A DNA stretch of 64,000 bases from Trichomonas vaginalis G3 (taxonomy: Eukaryota > Parabasalia > Trichomonadida > Trichomonadidae). Of the stretch, positions 1 to 10,100 are shown piece by piece. The translations under genes were made by a program, and so were the position numbers. Within the stretch, counting starts at the first letter, position 1. Every line of letters starts with the position of its first letter. Where the stretch lies: positions 9,457,797 to 9,521,796 of the forward strand of contig NC_067204.1 of the NCBI RefSeq assembly GCF_026262505.1, read 5' to 3'. The notes beneath the pieces were generated by a model. It was not told the origin of the DNA, did no database searches, and saw only the letters and a program-made list of their open reading frames with translations.

Positions 1-690
1 TGTCAGTCAAACCGTCAGTTATATTGTCACTCAAACTGTTAGTCATACACTCTCTTAAACTATGAGTCATATTGTCACCCAAACTCTCAGTCATATTCTA
101 AATAAAACCGTAAGTCATAGTGTGTGTCAAACTGTCAGTCATATTGTCACTCAAACTGTCAGTCTTATTCTAACTAAAAAGCTAATTCATAGTGTCTGTC
201 AAACCGAAGTCATATTGTCACTCAAATTGTCAGTCATACACTCACTCAAATCAACAGTCATATTGTCACCCAAACTGTCAGTCTTATTCTCACTAAAACC
301 ATCAGTCATACACTCTCTTAAACTATGAGTCATATTGTCACCCAAACTCTCAATCATACACTCACTCAAATCAACAGTCATATTGTCAGTCAAACCGTCA
401 GTTATATTGTCACTCAAACTGTCAGTCTTATTCTAACTAAAACCGTAAGTCAAAGTGTCTGTCAAACCGTCAGTCATATTCTCAGTCATACTGTAGTTCA
501 TACTATCACCCAAACTGTTGTTCATACTGTCACTCAAACTCTAAGTCATATTGTCAGTCAAACTGTGAGTCATATTCTCTCTCAAACCTTGAGTTATACT
601 GACAACCAAACCCTCATTCAAAATGTCACTCAAACTGTCAGTTATATTCCTAGACACATTCAAACTTTCAGGCATATTGTCAGCCAGATA
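1..690. repeat. Minisatellite, 12/24-bp units
   Basis: The stretch is built from degenerate copies of a 24-bp unit made of two related 12-mers (GTCAGTCATATT and GTCACTCAAACT). It runs off the left edge of the window. Because the unit length is a multiple of three, long frames stay open on both strands and read as repeats of about 8 residues such as QTVSHIVT. The open frames follow from the period and composition; I see no domain and no convincing start, so I call it a satellite and not a gene. It could also be the end of a repeat-rich protein gene lying to the left. Confidence 0.7.
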
Positions 691-834
691 CTCAGTTATA
701 GAGTCACTTTTTTGTCATTAATGAATTCAGTTATAGATTCAAACATACATTCGGTCCAATATTGGATCATGCAGTTAATTCTACATTTTTTAACTTGTAA
801 GTCATTATTTATGAAAATATTTAAAATAGTGTAA

Positions 835-1337
835 TTGCACAATGATGTGCAGTATTATCTTTAATATTAATATTGTAATATGATATTAGATTTTATCATA
901 TGAGATATTAATATTGATTTATGGATCACTGCACAATGATGTGCAGTATTATCTTTAATATTAATACTGTAATATGCAATGTTATATTCTAATTTGAATG
1001 TTCCTTTTTAACCTCATGATTTCTTCTCACTGATCTGCCTTTTTATGCAGCATTTTGTATTTAATCTCTCTTATCCTTTAGATTCTCTATACTTTCCATC
1101 TTTCTAAACCAGATTCCATTGTTAATTCTTAAATTAACACAAATCTTAAATTTCATATTAGTCATTGATCTGAAGTTATTGAAACATCTGACGTCTTTAG
1201 ATTATCTTATCTAATATTAAAATGATTGATCTATTTACATTTTTAAAATAGTCCTAAAAAGTCTCAATATTTATAAAAGCATAATAAAATTAAATTGTTT
1301 TAATATCATTTTGTAAATTATTCGTTTACTTTATGGC
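835..1337. other. Gene-free AT-rich stretch with a direct repeat
   Basis: No gene is seen. A 47-bp block starting with the palindrome TGCACAATGATGTGCA occurs twice (836-882 and 930-976) with only about one difference. The rest is AT-rich without recognisable signals. Confidence 0.5.
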
Positions 1338-3069
1338 TAGGGATGCGTTAAACACGCCATTTGACCGGGCGTACATTTTTTTGTTCGCCCAAAAATTTCG
1401 CCATTTGAGAAATTCAAAAATTAAAAATAAAATTTTAATCTTGATTTTTTTATTTTCGTGATTTTTTTGAAACTTACATAAGCGATGAAATACTTTTTTT
1501 AAGTAATCGTTTATTATATATAAATATATCTTAATAAATTTAATTCCTTAAGGTAGAGCGTGTTCAAATTTAAAATCTCATACAATATTTTCTTAATGGC
1601 GTATTTTTCTGAGGTCGCCCAAATAAAGGCGAATTCAAAATTGAGAACTCCAAGGCATATGGCGAGTATTCAAAATGTACGCCACTTACAAAATATTGAA
1701 TGTGGATTATCAATTTTTTGGCGTGTTCAATTTCAAATTTTGATATTTATGTTTATTTTATTCAGTATAATGCTAAGAATTAAAATATAAAATTCATAGA
1801 ATTTTTTCTTTGAAAATATTTTACATTTTTATTAGACCACTCCTAGACTAGTCATCAGGTTATCCTCAGATCATCCTCAGACTACTCCTTATCAGATTAC
1901 TCATCATCCTCAGACTACTCCTTAGACCCCTCCTCATCAGACTACTCCTCAGATCTTCCTCCTGAGACTACTCTTCAGACTACTCCTTAGAGTCCTCCTC
2001 ATCAGACTAGTCCTGAGACTGGTCCTCAGACTACTCCTGAAACTACTCCTCAGATTATCCGCAGACTCCTCCTCAGATTATCCTCAAACTACTCCTCAGT
2101 CTAATCCTCAGACTCATCCTCAGATTATCCTCAAACTCCTCCTCAGATTATGCTCAGATTATCCTCAAACTCCTCAGATTATCCTCAGACTACTCCTCAA
2201 ACTCCTCAGACTACTCCTCGGTCTAATCCTCAGACTCCTCCTCAGATTATCCTCAGACTCCTCCTCAGATTATCCTCAAACTCCTCCTCAGATTATCCTC
2301 AGACTCCTCCTCAGATTATCCTCAAACTCCTCCTCAGATTATCCTCAAACTCCTCCTCAGATTATCCTCAAACTCCTCCTCAGATTATCCTCAGACTCCC
2401 CCTCAGATTATCCTCAGACCCCCCCTCAGATTATCCTCAAACTCCTCAGACTACTCCTCGGTCTAATCCTCAGACTCCTCCTCAGATTATCCTCAAACTC
2501 CTCAGATTATCCTCAGACTCCTCCTCAGATTATCCTCAAACTCCTCAGACTACTCCTCGGTCTAATCCTCAGACTCCTCCTCAGATTATCCTCAAACTCC
2601 TCAGATTATCCTCAGACTCCTCCTCAGATTATCCTCAAACTCCTCAGACTACTCCTCAAACTCCTCAGATTATCATCAAACTCCTCAAACTACTCCTCGG
2701 TCTAATCCTCAGACTCCTCCTCAGATTATCCTCAGATTATCACTTTACATATATATATCGATAACTAAATAATTACTTATTATACTTTCTTTATTTTTTT
2801 TTAATTTTAAAATAATATTAATATATCTTTCTACGTTTAATGATGAAAAGAGAAAGAGGAGTAAAAAGAGGAAAGAGAAAAGAAAGAGAGAGAGAGAGAG
2901 AGAGAAAAAAAAAAAAGAGAAAGAAAGAAAGAAAAAAAAGGACGGCGATAATTTTGTATTGTTTTGTTATTCGGCCGAATGGCGGCTACTTCGTACCCGC
3001 CATTTGGCCCCAAAAATGGCGTATTATTCTATTTTTAAACGGTCATGGCGTAAAACCGTCGCATCCCTA
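1338..3069. mobile_element. Non-autonomous Mutator-like element with 9-bp TSD
   Basis: The ends are a perfect 10-bp inverted repeat, TAGGGATGCG at 1338-1347 and CGCATCCCTA at 3060-3069, with a weaker match continuing inward (ACGCCAT...GACCG). The 9-mer CTTTATGGC directly flanks both ends (1329-1337 and 3070-3078). A 9-bp target duplication is typical of Mutator-like elements. There is no transposase. The inside holds GCC/GGC-containing sub-terminal sequence (1350-1750), a large minisatellite (about 1851-2750) and a polypurine tract (2840-2940). The open frames inside are by-products of the repeats. Confidence 0.75.
1851..2750. repeat. Minisatellite inside the Mutator-like element
   Basis: Tandem degenerate units of the type CTCCTCAGATTATCCTCA (about 15-18 bp, several variants) fill 900 bp. 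Blocks of a higher order, beginning ACTACTCCTCGGTCTAATCC, recur near 2210, 2450, 2550 and 2690. Frames stay open because of composition; no protein is inferred. Confidence 0.75.
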
Positions 3070-3078
3070 CTTTATGGC

Positions 3079-3741
3079 ATAGTCTTGAAAAAGTATCAAA
3101 AAACATTATCTTAATGGTCTCTAAAGAGGTTAGGTAGCATACACACAGATATGCTAACGTGGTAAAAAGAGATTTATTGCAAAAAGTCCAAAATAGTATA
3201 TTTATTATCAAGATTCGCGTGGAAACGTACGAGTTTGGGACGAATAACTAACATTCTTAAACATTTAGTAATACTCTGATAAGTACAAGTCCTTAGATGC
3301 GACATATGGCTTCTTTTGTTCTAACTTACCAAATTCAAGAACTCAAGTTGGCAGTAACTCTGTACTAAACATACTCTAAGAGCTTGTCATTATTCCGTGT
3401 ATGACAAATCATACTTTAATGTTTTACTCGTTGAATAAAGAATGCTTGATTTTGAAATCGAATGTTTTTGCTTAAATAGTTCCAGATTCTTGAACTAGGG
3501 ACGGAATTAGAGGACACGTCTTTGCTGGTTAGTCGCGTGCTTGATGACAATATGCTACAATTATAATAAACGTACAAAAGGGACGAAAATTGAGAGCTTG
3601 TAACTTTCAACCCTTGATATTTCATGAGGCAAATGAACAAAATTTCAATGAAAAATATATAGAATCAAGTGTTGATTATAGAAACAAAACTGAAATGCAA
3701 GATTCTGTTTTGAGATCCATTGCAAATTTTGTTTGGTTTAC
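3079..3741. other. Intergenic stretch, nothing recognised
   Basis: This AT-rich stretch lies between the Mutator-like element and the next gene. A 74-residue frame on the minus strand (3416-3640) has no domain or initiator and is not called. Confidence 0.4.
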
Positions 3742-4629
3742 ATGTCAAAAATTAATAAAATGATTGTTAATTTATATTCAGTGGTTCAGATACTTTCTCC
3801 ATCAGTAATAATCAAATACTTTTTCAATTCAAACTTCTTCCAATTCTACTTTATTATTCATGCGCTTTATGTTTGCTATTATATTCGAATGGTAGCTCCT
3901 ATTGGAGGATTACATCCATGCAGAAGCTATATTCTTGGATTTTTCCTAGTGTACAGTCCTAGGTTCTTTTACGGAAGAATTGTTCACTCTACATTGCCAG
4001 AACTTCAAGATTATTCAGTGATTTTTAAATATACGTATGTATGGATTTCTCTTAACTTAATTCCGTTTGACCTTGTATTTTCCATTATCAGATTGCAACT
4101 TGTAATAACTTTAGTACAAATTTTATCATTTTTCGGAAATTCAATGCTTTTAAACAATACGATGTATAACTTGATCACATACTTCCAACAGGATTACACA
4201 AAAGTGATTTTTAGCATCATATTGTGCTTTAGTGCTCCATGTTTCATTGATTATCTCGATTCTTTACTATTTGGAGCCAAAAGAAATATTATCATCAATA
4301 GAAAGATACATTTTATTATGTTATATCCATTCCATCGGATCAAAAGATTAGCTTTGTTTTCATTTCTTCAATTAGCTTTATCTCAGCCTAACTGGATATT
4401 ACCAGAGAAATATATAATACCACTGTATTCGCTTAATCTTCCTTTTGCTATCATATCTGCAGGTTTATCCCTATTCGACATCCTAACTCATCATGGAAAC
4501 ATGTTTTTCATGTTCGACTTTATATTCCCGAAGCCATTTGTTACATTAGTTACTTTCTACCCTTCATCAGGTGAAAGTGCGATGATTAGAGCTAAATCAA
4601 TACCAGAAAACCTTAGTAACGTCAATTGA
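3742..4629 (+). CDS. Multipass membrane protein, TRIC cation-channel-like
   Basis: The protein has 295 residues and about seven hydrophobic segments. I start at ATG 3742, because the longer frame has only a TTG upstream. The order of segments recalls TRIC channels, which act as counter-ion (K+) channels of the endoplasmic reticulum. There is a HP-x-x-SYILG stretch near residue 58, a W-(I)-LNLIPFDLVF stretch like the TRIC 'PLDLFYK' segment, and a loop followed by F-x-LQ-x-ALSQPNW-x-LP like 'LFTLQQTRWLP'. The C-terminal tail after HHGN is short. The likeness is by eye only and covers the whole length at low identity; an unrelated trichomonad membrane family is possible. It is co-directional with the glycosyltransferase that follows. 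Confidence 0.5.
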   Translation: MSKINKMIVNLYSVVQILSPSVIIKYFFNSNFFQFYFIIHALYVCYYIRMVAPIGGLHPCRSYILGFFLVYSPRFFYGRIVHSTLPELQDYSVIFKYTYVWISLNLIPFDLVFSIIRLQLVITLVQILSFFGNSMLLNNTMYNLITYFQQDYTKVIFSIILCFSAPCFIDYLDSLLFGAKRNIIINRKIHFIMLYPFHRIKRLALFSFLQLALSQPNWILPEKYIIPLYSLNLPFAIISAGLSLFDILTHHGNMFFMFDFIFPKPFVTLVTFYPSSGESAMIRAKSIPENLSNVN

Positions 4630-4807
4630 ATACTTGTATATTTATATATGATTCATATATTAATAAATTGTTAGTATTTTTATAGAAAAAATTTAATTAT
4701 TGATTTTTTGATAAGATTTTTTTGCTTTTTATATTGAATTCAGCCTATACTTAGTGGCATTATGGTTTGAACTTCAACTATCTCTTTTAATTTGTTACTT
4801 ATTTATC

Positions 4808-6085
4808 ATGAATGTTCTTCGAGAGCGTCTGATGTTCTTGTGCTCTCGGCAGAAACGCATGATAGCCGTAATTTTTCTGATAGCAATATCAGTTGTTGCA
4901 TCTCTGATCATTTATATTCCAAAATACCTCAAATATTTGGATTCTCAATGTTATATTCCAATTTTTAACACTACAATCAAAATAAGCAGGCATTTACCTT
5001 CAAGTTATTTGATAAAATCACAAAAAATCCTCGAATATTATCATATTGACCCAAATAATCTTATTATTGATGAATTATCAAGAAAATCTTACGATGATTC
5101 CGGTGTAGTTTCATATAACACCCATGATAAAGTCATTAATTACGCTCAAAAACTATCTACCACATATGCAGTTCTTCAAAATAAGTATGTAAATTCTTGG
5201 TCTTTGATATGTGATGGAAAATACATATACATTATGGAAGATTACTGGGCATACAGATATGACTTAAAACAATATCAGCATACTCTCGTAGGAACTTATG
5301 AAAATGTGATTGCAATTGGAGATAGACATGCAGATGAATACGGGCATTTCTTTATAGATGTTCTAGCACCACTTATGTGTATACCTCGCGACATTTGGAA
5401 ATATTCAAAAATCGTTGTAAAAGGAAATAATCCATATTGTACGGAATTATTACTCAGTTTAAACTTTACAGTATCACAAATACTTTACCTCAAAGAAGGA
5501 GAATGGATTTTAGCAAAGAATCTTCATACAACGCTTTATCCTCCTTCTTATTTCAGACATCCAGGAACTGCATACAGAAACCTTTCAATTTACTTGAAAC
5601 AAGCATTTGGAGTGTATGATATAAAGCCAACGCGCTATGTTTTAATGAATCGTGATAAAAATCAAAAAAGAAGAATTTCAAATCTTGATGGAATTAAAAC
5701 TATGCTTTCAGTGCTATACCCTGATATTCTATGGGGTGATTTACGTGATTTGTACCCAGATATTCGTTCTTCTGCAGTTTCTTACGCATCAATTAAATTC
5801 TTATTTGGAATTACGGGTTCAAACCTCATTAGAACATTTTTCATGCATCCAAAGACTGTTGTTGTTTCTTGTCAGCTCGATTTCAACGATTTTAACATGC
5901 AATCAATAGCTTTGGTAAATGAAGTCATGTATTTTACATTTTCAACAAGAGGATATAACCATTATACATATCTTCCTATTTATTTGCATGTTGAAGATGC
6001 TTTACGCGCAATTAAGATTGGAATGTATGCTGCAGAGCATGGAAAGTTCCCAACTAACAGTACAGAGTACCCATACTTAAGATAA
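4808..6085 (+). CDS. Type II membrane glycosyltransferase, GT61-like (DUF563)
   Basis: The protein has 425 residues. The ATG at 4808 is chosen over an upstream in-frame GTG at 4754. A short basic N-terminus (residues 1-17) is followed by one hydrophobic segment (about 18-36), the layout of a Golgi signal-anchor enzyme, and then a luminal domain. Two features fit the GT61/DUF563 family: a G-D-x-H-x-x-EYGHFFIDVLAPL stretch near residues 170-186 and a GITGSNLIRTFFM stretch near 335-347, matching the family's 'G-x-HGA-x-L-x-N' nucleotide-sugar region. GT61 enzymes add pentoses or GlcNAc to glycans; the substrate here is unknown. It probably works on surface or secreted glycans. No initiator was found close to the start. 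Confidence 0.65.
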   Translation: MNVLRERLMFLCSRQKRMIAVIFLIAISVVASLIIYIPKYLKYLDSQCYIPIFNTTIKISRHLPSSYLIKSQKILEYYHIDPNNLIIDELSRKSYDDSGVVSYNTHDKVINYAQKLSTTYAVLQNKYVNSWSLICDGKYIYIMEDYWAYRYDLKQYQHTLVGTYENVIAIGDRHADEYGHFFIDVLAPLMCIPRDIWKYSKIVVKGNNPYCTELLLSLNFTVSQILYLKEGEWILAKNLHTTLYPPSYFRHPGTAYRNLSIYLKQAFGVYDIKPTRYVLMNRDKNQKRRISNLDGIKTMLSVLYPDILWGDLRDLYPDIRSSAVSYASIKFLFGITGSNLIRTFFMHPKTVVVSCQLDFNDFNMQSIALVNEVMYFTFSTRGYNHYTYLPIYLHVEDALRAIKIGMYAAEHGKFPTNSTEYPYLR

Positions 6086-6341
6086 GTTTATTTTGTTTTG
6101 TTATATGTATAAAAATAGAGTTTAATTTTTAATTTTATTTATTACAAATGGTTTGGATTAGATAAATGTTCCAACATATGTGTTTGCTTCCTTAATGCAA
6201 AAATTACGTCATTCAAGTTAAGGTTTGATTCAAATTCTGATATAGTAACCAAATTCTTGTTAGAAATAGGAAATTTATATTTAGCAGGTAAATTGAGGCT
6301 ATTTATAATATATAAAGATAAACCAAACAAAAAAAGAAAAA

Positions 6342-6938
6342 TCAATTGAGGAATGAGTGGAAACTTAGTAAGAGAATTAGTGCCACAATAGAGAGTACGA
6401 GTAGCATGGTATATTTTTTCTTAGAATTTTTCCTTCTATTGCTAAAAGCAAGTGGTGCTTTAAGTGATGCAACACTTGGTGATGTACGAGTGTTGAAAGT
6501 CACTTTCTTTTGCGGAAGTATAATTGGCGTAACTTGCTGGTCGATAGGTATTTTAGGAGGAGTTTGAATGTTTTGTATTGTATTCTTCCCTGCTGGAATT
6601 GGAGATCTTTGAACTAATGAAATATGTTTTTCCTCATTTTCTGGATCATTAGGTTGCAAAAATGGTAATTTGGTCTTCGGCTTCTTAAAAGAACCTCCTC
6701 TCGGGAGTGATATTGGAGTTAAGAGCATCTGTTTGACGGTCGATGAATCTTGAATGATATTCATACTGACATTTTCTCTATTATTTTTCATCGACATCTT
6801 TTCATTCTTGTAATCTTGCAAGCAAGAAATAATGTTTGCCTTTCTCATTGATGATGTAATGGAAATACCGCGATGTTTGCATGCTTGCCTGAGAATAGGA
6901 ACTGTATGTGACTCTAAATTATCCCAGTTTAGCTCCAT
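6342..6938 (-). CDS. HeH/LEM-SAP-like protein with C-terminal membrane segment
   Basis: The protein has 198 residues. The first 45 form a short helix-extended-helix pattern (leucines in 'VPILRQACKHRGISITSS' and 'ANIISCLQDYK') like SAP/HeH/LEM domains, which bind DNA or chromatin adaptors. A long polar, proline-rich linker follows, then a hydrophobic segment (about 173-193) almost at the end. This layout fits inner-nuclear-membrane proteins such as the Src1/Heh family, which is inference. A second frame continues immediately downstream (6142-6345, minus strand) with a further hydrophobic stretch and a polar tail; it may be an old C-terminal part separated by a frame change, or chance. A trichomonad initiator lies 10 nt upstream. 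Confidence 0.5.
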   Translation of the reverse strand: MELNWDNLESHTVPILRQACKHRGISITSSMRKANIISCLQDYKNEKMSMKNNRENVSMNIIQDSSTVKQMLLTPISLPRGGSFKKPKTKLPFLQPNDPENEEKHISLVQRSPIPAGKNTIQNIQTPPKIPIDQQVTPIILPQKKVTFNTRTSPSVASLKAPLAFSNRRKNSKKKYTMLLVLSIVALILLLSFHSFLN

Positions 6939-6948
6939 AAAAGATTTT

Positions 6949-6955
6949 TATATGA
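6949..6955 (-). promoter_or_regulatory. Initiator (Inr) of the HeH/LEM-like gene
   Basis: TCATATA on the minus strand matches the trichomonad consensus TCAYWYW and lies 10 nt upstream of the ATG. In Trichomonas such sites serve as transcription start elements close to the start codon. Confidence 0.5.
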
Positions 6956-7519
6956 TTTTGTGATTTCTTTAACGTATAGATATTCAAAATAATTTTTAAT
7001 GTGAAAAGTCATAAATTTGAATGTATCAAGATGAATTGATCAGTTTAATAAAGTCGCTTGTGTGTTTTATTGATATGTTCTTTTCGAAATCACTTTTCAG
7101 ATGAATTGATTTGTAGATGAAGCATTTCAAATAAGATAGTGAACAATAATGATGAGTGTTATACTTATTTGATTAAGTTTCACCTTCAATAATGAAGTAA
7201 TTACCAAGAAATTTAATCGAAATCATTTTGTAACTCCTGGAATTTATATTCCCACTATAGAAAAGTTTGTATATAGCTTTGACATTGTAATTTCACAATT
7301 AATAATAATTAAGATGACTAGTGTTTGTTTCCTTCTTGGGGTGGGTTCCTATAGGGATATTTCCTAATCTAATTAATTTGGATGCAATAACATAACCAAA
7401 TGCTTTATAAATTAATTAATAACAACAATAATATTACGAAGATTATTAAAGTTTAAGAAAAATTAATAAAAAAGAATTTATAACAACAATAATATGTTTA
7501 TATTACAATTTATTTTTGT
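6956..7519. other. Intergenic stretch
   Basis: AT-rich without genes. One GC-richer patch near 7325-7370 (CCTTCTTGGGGTGGGTTCC) stands out from its surroundings but matches no RNA I know. Confidence 0.35.
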
Positions 7520-9238
7520 TTATTGTTGGTAGTAATCAAAAGGCAACTTCTTATTGTTATCTAAAGCATGATAATCAGCTCCATGGTCCAAAAGGAACTG
7601 GATGGCATCATCTTGATGAGTCTTGCATGCGTAATGGAATGGAGTGCAGTTAAAGTCGTCTTTTGCTTCGATATCAGCTCCCCACTGCAAAAGAAGTTCA
7701 ATTGAATAAGGATATCCCTTAGATGCTGCAGTATGAATCAACTGAGTTCCATCAGAAAGCTTCATATTGACCATATCTGGCCATCTCTTGAAGATATCAG
7801 CCATTGCGCGCCTGTTATCCTCTTTAATGGCTACTTTTAGCGCTGTCTTGCTGTCCCTGCGGTCCATAAGTAAATCAATTGCCTTTTTACCCTCTCTATC
7901 CGGAATATCATTTCTTGGATTTTTGGTTTTGAGAAGATCTACAAGAGAAGTGCTTTCATTGATAATTGCATAATGGAGTGCTGTCCTTCCAAGACCATCT
8001 TTAGCATTGATATCAGCTCCGTTGTCTAATAATAATTTGATTATCTCTGGTCTATCGTATTTTGTGGCTTGTTGGAGTGGTAATGTACGAGCATCGCCAT
8101 ATTCATTAACAATAGCGGGCTTTCGTTGAATAAGACTCTTTGCTTTTTCAATATCGTTTGCAAGAATGCAATCAAAGATATTCTTTGGATTCCTTGGTAT
8201 TGATGGTTCCTTAGGTTTATGAATTGGTTGAACTTTGATGATTTTCTCAGGAAATTCAAAATTATCGTAAATAATTTGAGGAACTTCAACGAGAGATCTC
8301 TCGAACGCTTCTTGTTTCTGCTTCTCAAGAAGTTTCTTTGCCTTTTCCGCTTCTTTGGCCTTCTTTAGAGCTTCTTTCTTTGCATCATATTCTTCTTTCT
8401 TCTTTCGAGCCTCTTCTCTCTGCCACTCTGGTGTATTTCTCTTTGGATCGTTCTTTCTCCACTGTTCTTTGATGTAATCAATCTCTTCTTTCAGATGATT
8501 TGTAATTTGTTCGACTTGTTTCTTATGATCAGCGTTTAATTCATTAAGAATCTGCTGTTGTTGCTCTTCGGTAATTGGATTATTGATACGGTTCTCGAGA
8601 TATTTAATTTTATTCAAAATTTCTGTTTCTTTCTCATGAATTTCCTTTAATTTTGCGTTGTGTTGTTCTAAGAGCTTGTTTATCTCTTTTTCTGCATCTC
8701 TTTGCTGAACAAAGCATTTGTAGTCTGTAGAATCGATTTCGTTTTTAATATCCCATTTAACTGCATTTAATCTAAACATTTCTTCTTCATATTCATTTCT
8801 TAGTACATCTAGCTTTTGGTTATAGCTTGCTTCTATCATTTGAATATGATATTTATTTTCATTTGTTGATTCTAAAGGAGGTTTCACTGAAATTACTGGA
8901 TTCTCTTCAGGCCATGTAAGGATTTTCTTGATCTGCATGCAAATATCTAATCCAGAGAATTGTTTGTTTTCTTGATTCATTTCTTCGACTGAAGATGAGC
9001 AATTTCGTTTGTAAACACGTGCAAAGTTTTCAATAATGTATATTGCAACATCCTTTGCGAATTTTCCTTTATGTTCAAGAATCAATTGTGATGAAATATC
9101 AATTGGAAGATAATAAAACTCTGGAACGATAACAAAATCATTAAGAAATACTGCTAATGTTTGCATTAGCTGTGTAGTATCCTTTCCAAGTCGTTGAGCT
9201 TCTTGAAATCTAGCAATAACTCGAATAAAAGAACTCAT
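7520..9238 (-). CDS. Coiled-coil ankyrin-repeat protein
   Basis: The protein has 572 residues. The first 90 or so form a predicted helical domain of unknown family. Residues about 130-330 are highly charged and rich in E/K/Q heptads (a long coiled coil, with a run of EEARKKKEEYDAKKEA type). A short proline-containing linker (about 335-355) leads to about six ankyrin repeats to the C-terminus, with clear units such as LLLDNGADINAKDGLGRTALHYA and LLLQWGADIEAKDDFNCTPFHYA. Ankyrin repeats bind other proteins; the partner is unknown. The repeats are divergent from one another, unlike the homogenised repeats of the gene at 19479. The frame is intact. Confidence 0.75.
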   Translation of the reverse strand: MSSFIRVIARFQEAQRLGKDTTQLMQTLAVFLNDFVIVPEFYYLPIDISSQLILEHKGKFAKDVAIYIIENFARVYKRNCSSSVEEMNQENKQFSGLDICMQIKKILTWPEENPVISVKPPLESTNENKYHIQMIEASYNQKLDVLRNEYEEEMFRLNAVKWDIKNEIDSTDYKCFVQQRDAEKEINKLLEQHNAKLKEIHEKETEILNKIKYLENRINNPITEEQQQQILNELNADHKKQVEQITNHLKEEIDYIKEQWRKNDPKRNTPEWQREEARKKKEEYDAKKEALKKAKEAEKAKKLLEKQKQEAFERSLVEVPQIIYDNFEFPEKIIKVQPIHKPKEPSIPRNPKNIFDCILANDIEKAKSLIQRKPAIVNEYGDARTLPLQQATKYDRPEIIKLLLDNGADINAKDGLGRTALHYAIINESTSLVDLLKTKNPRNDIPDREGKKAIDLLMDRRDSKTALKVAIKEDNRRAMADIFKRWPDMVNMKLSDGTQLIHTAASKGYPYSIELLLQWGADIEAKDDFNCTPFHYACKTHQDDAIQFLLDHGADYHALDNNKKLPFDYYQQ

Positions 9239-10100
9239 TTATAATTTTTTGTTTATTTTTATGATTTTTATGTTTGTAAAAAGTTCCTGTGACCAAAATT
9301 TTAGCATTATATTTACATTGTTATGTTTTTAATGAAAACATCAGAAATTTCGAGTTTGATCATGATTGAATGAATATTCAAATTTGAAAATAACTGTTTA
9401 GGAGCTTGGTAACATTGAAATCATTTCCATATAGAATGCTTGAGTATTTTGTTAGTTAGTAAGCATGAAGCACTGATTAATAATTCAATATGGTCATTAG
9501 CTTCACTGCTAAACCAATAAATTAAGCTTATTTGGTATATGTTGTCATCAACATCATAAACATGAATCATTTCTGTTAATGATCATGGATCTATGAGAAC
9601 AAATTTTGTGGATTCTAAAAAGCCATTTTTCAAGGATATATCATTGCATTCATTCAATATAAATATATTCTGTATACGCATCGGTCTATGTTGGTACATA
9701 GTACTATAGACACTTTTCTCTTAATTTCTTCGTATGGGAAGATTGAGATGCCTAAATTTTCCTATTATAAAAATGCATTCACATTGAGCCTAAAGTAATA
9801 AATATAGCAAGTGTAATTTCTTTTTGAAGATCAATATATTTCTATTTTCCTTTTCTTATCTTATATTTGATTTGGCATGATGCAGAAATCAATTCCAAAG
9901 ATGATTTAATTGAAGAATATCAACAACAGAAATAAACAAAAGAGATATTTTGTATGTATATGATACTAGTTAAAAAACAACAACTAAATGTTAAATTTAT
10001 TCAAAAGATGAAAAAAATAGAAAAATTATTCTAAAAAGAATAACAAAAATAACAAATTAAAAGGATAGAATGTACAAACACAAGCCCATGATGTCAAATA
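9239..10100. other. Intergenic stretch, nothing recognised
   Basis: 862 bases of AT-rich DNA lie between two minus-strand genes. I see no open frame with a domain, no tandem repeat and no element ends. Confidence 0.4.

Noticed and set aside
62-834. Open frames of 72-169 codons in the first minisatellite
   Set aside because: They follow from a repeat period divisible by three; no domain, initiator or single-copy part was found, though a gene extending to the left cannot be fully excluded.
2150-2764. Frame of 204 codons in the second minisatellite
   Set aside because: A simple product of the repeat inside a non-autonomous transposon.
3416-3640. Minus-strand frame of 74 codons
   Set aside because: No domain, no initiator, AT-driven composition.
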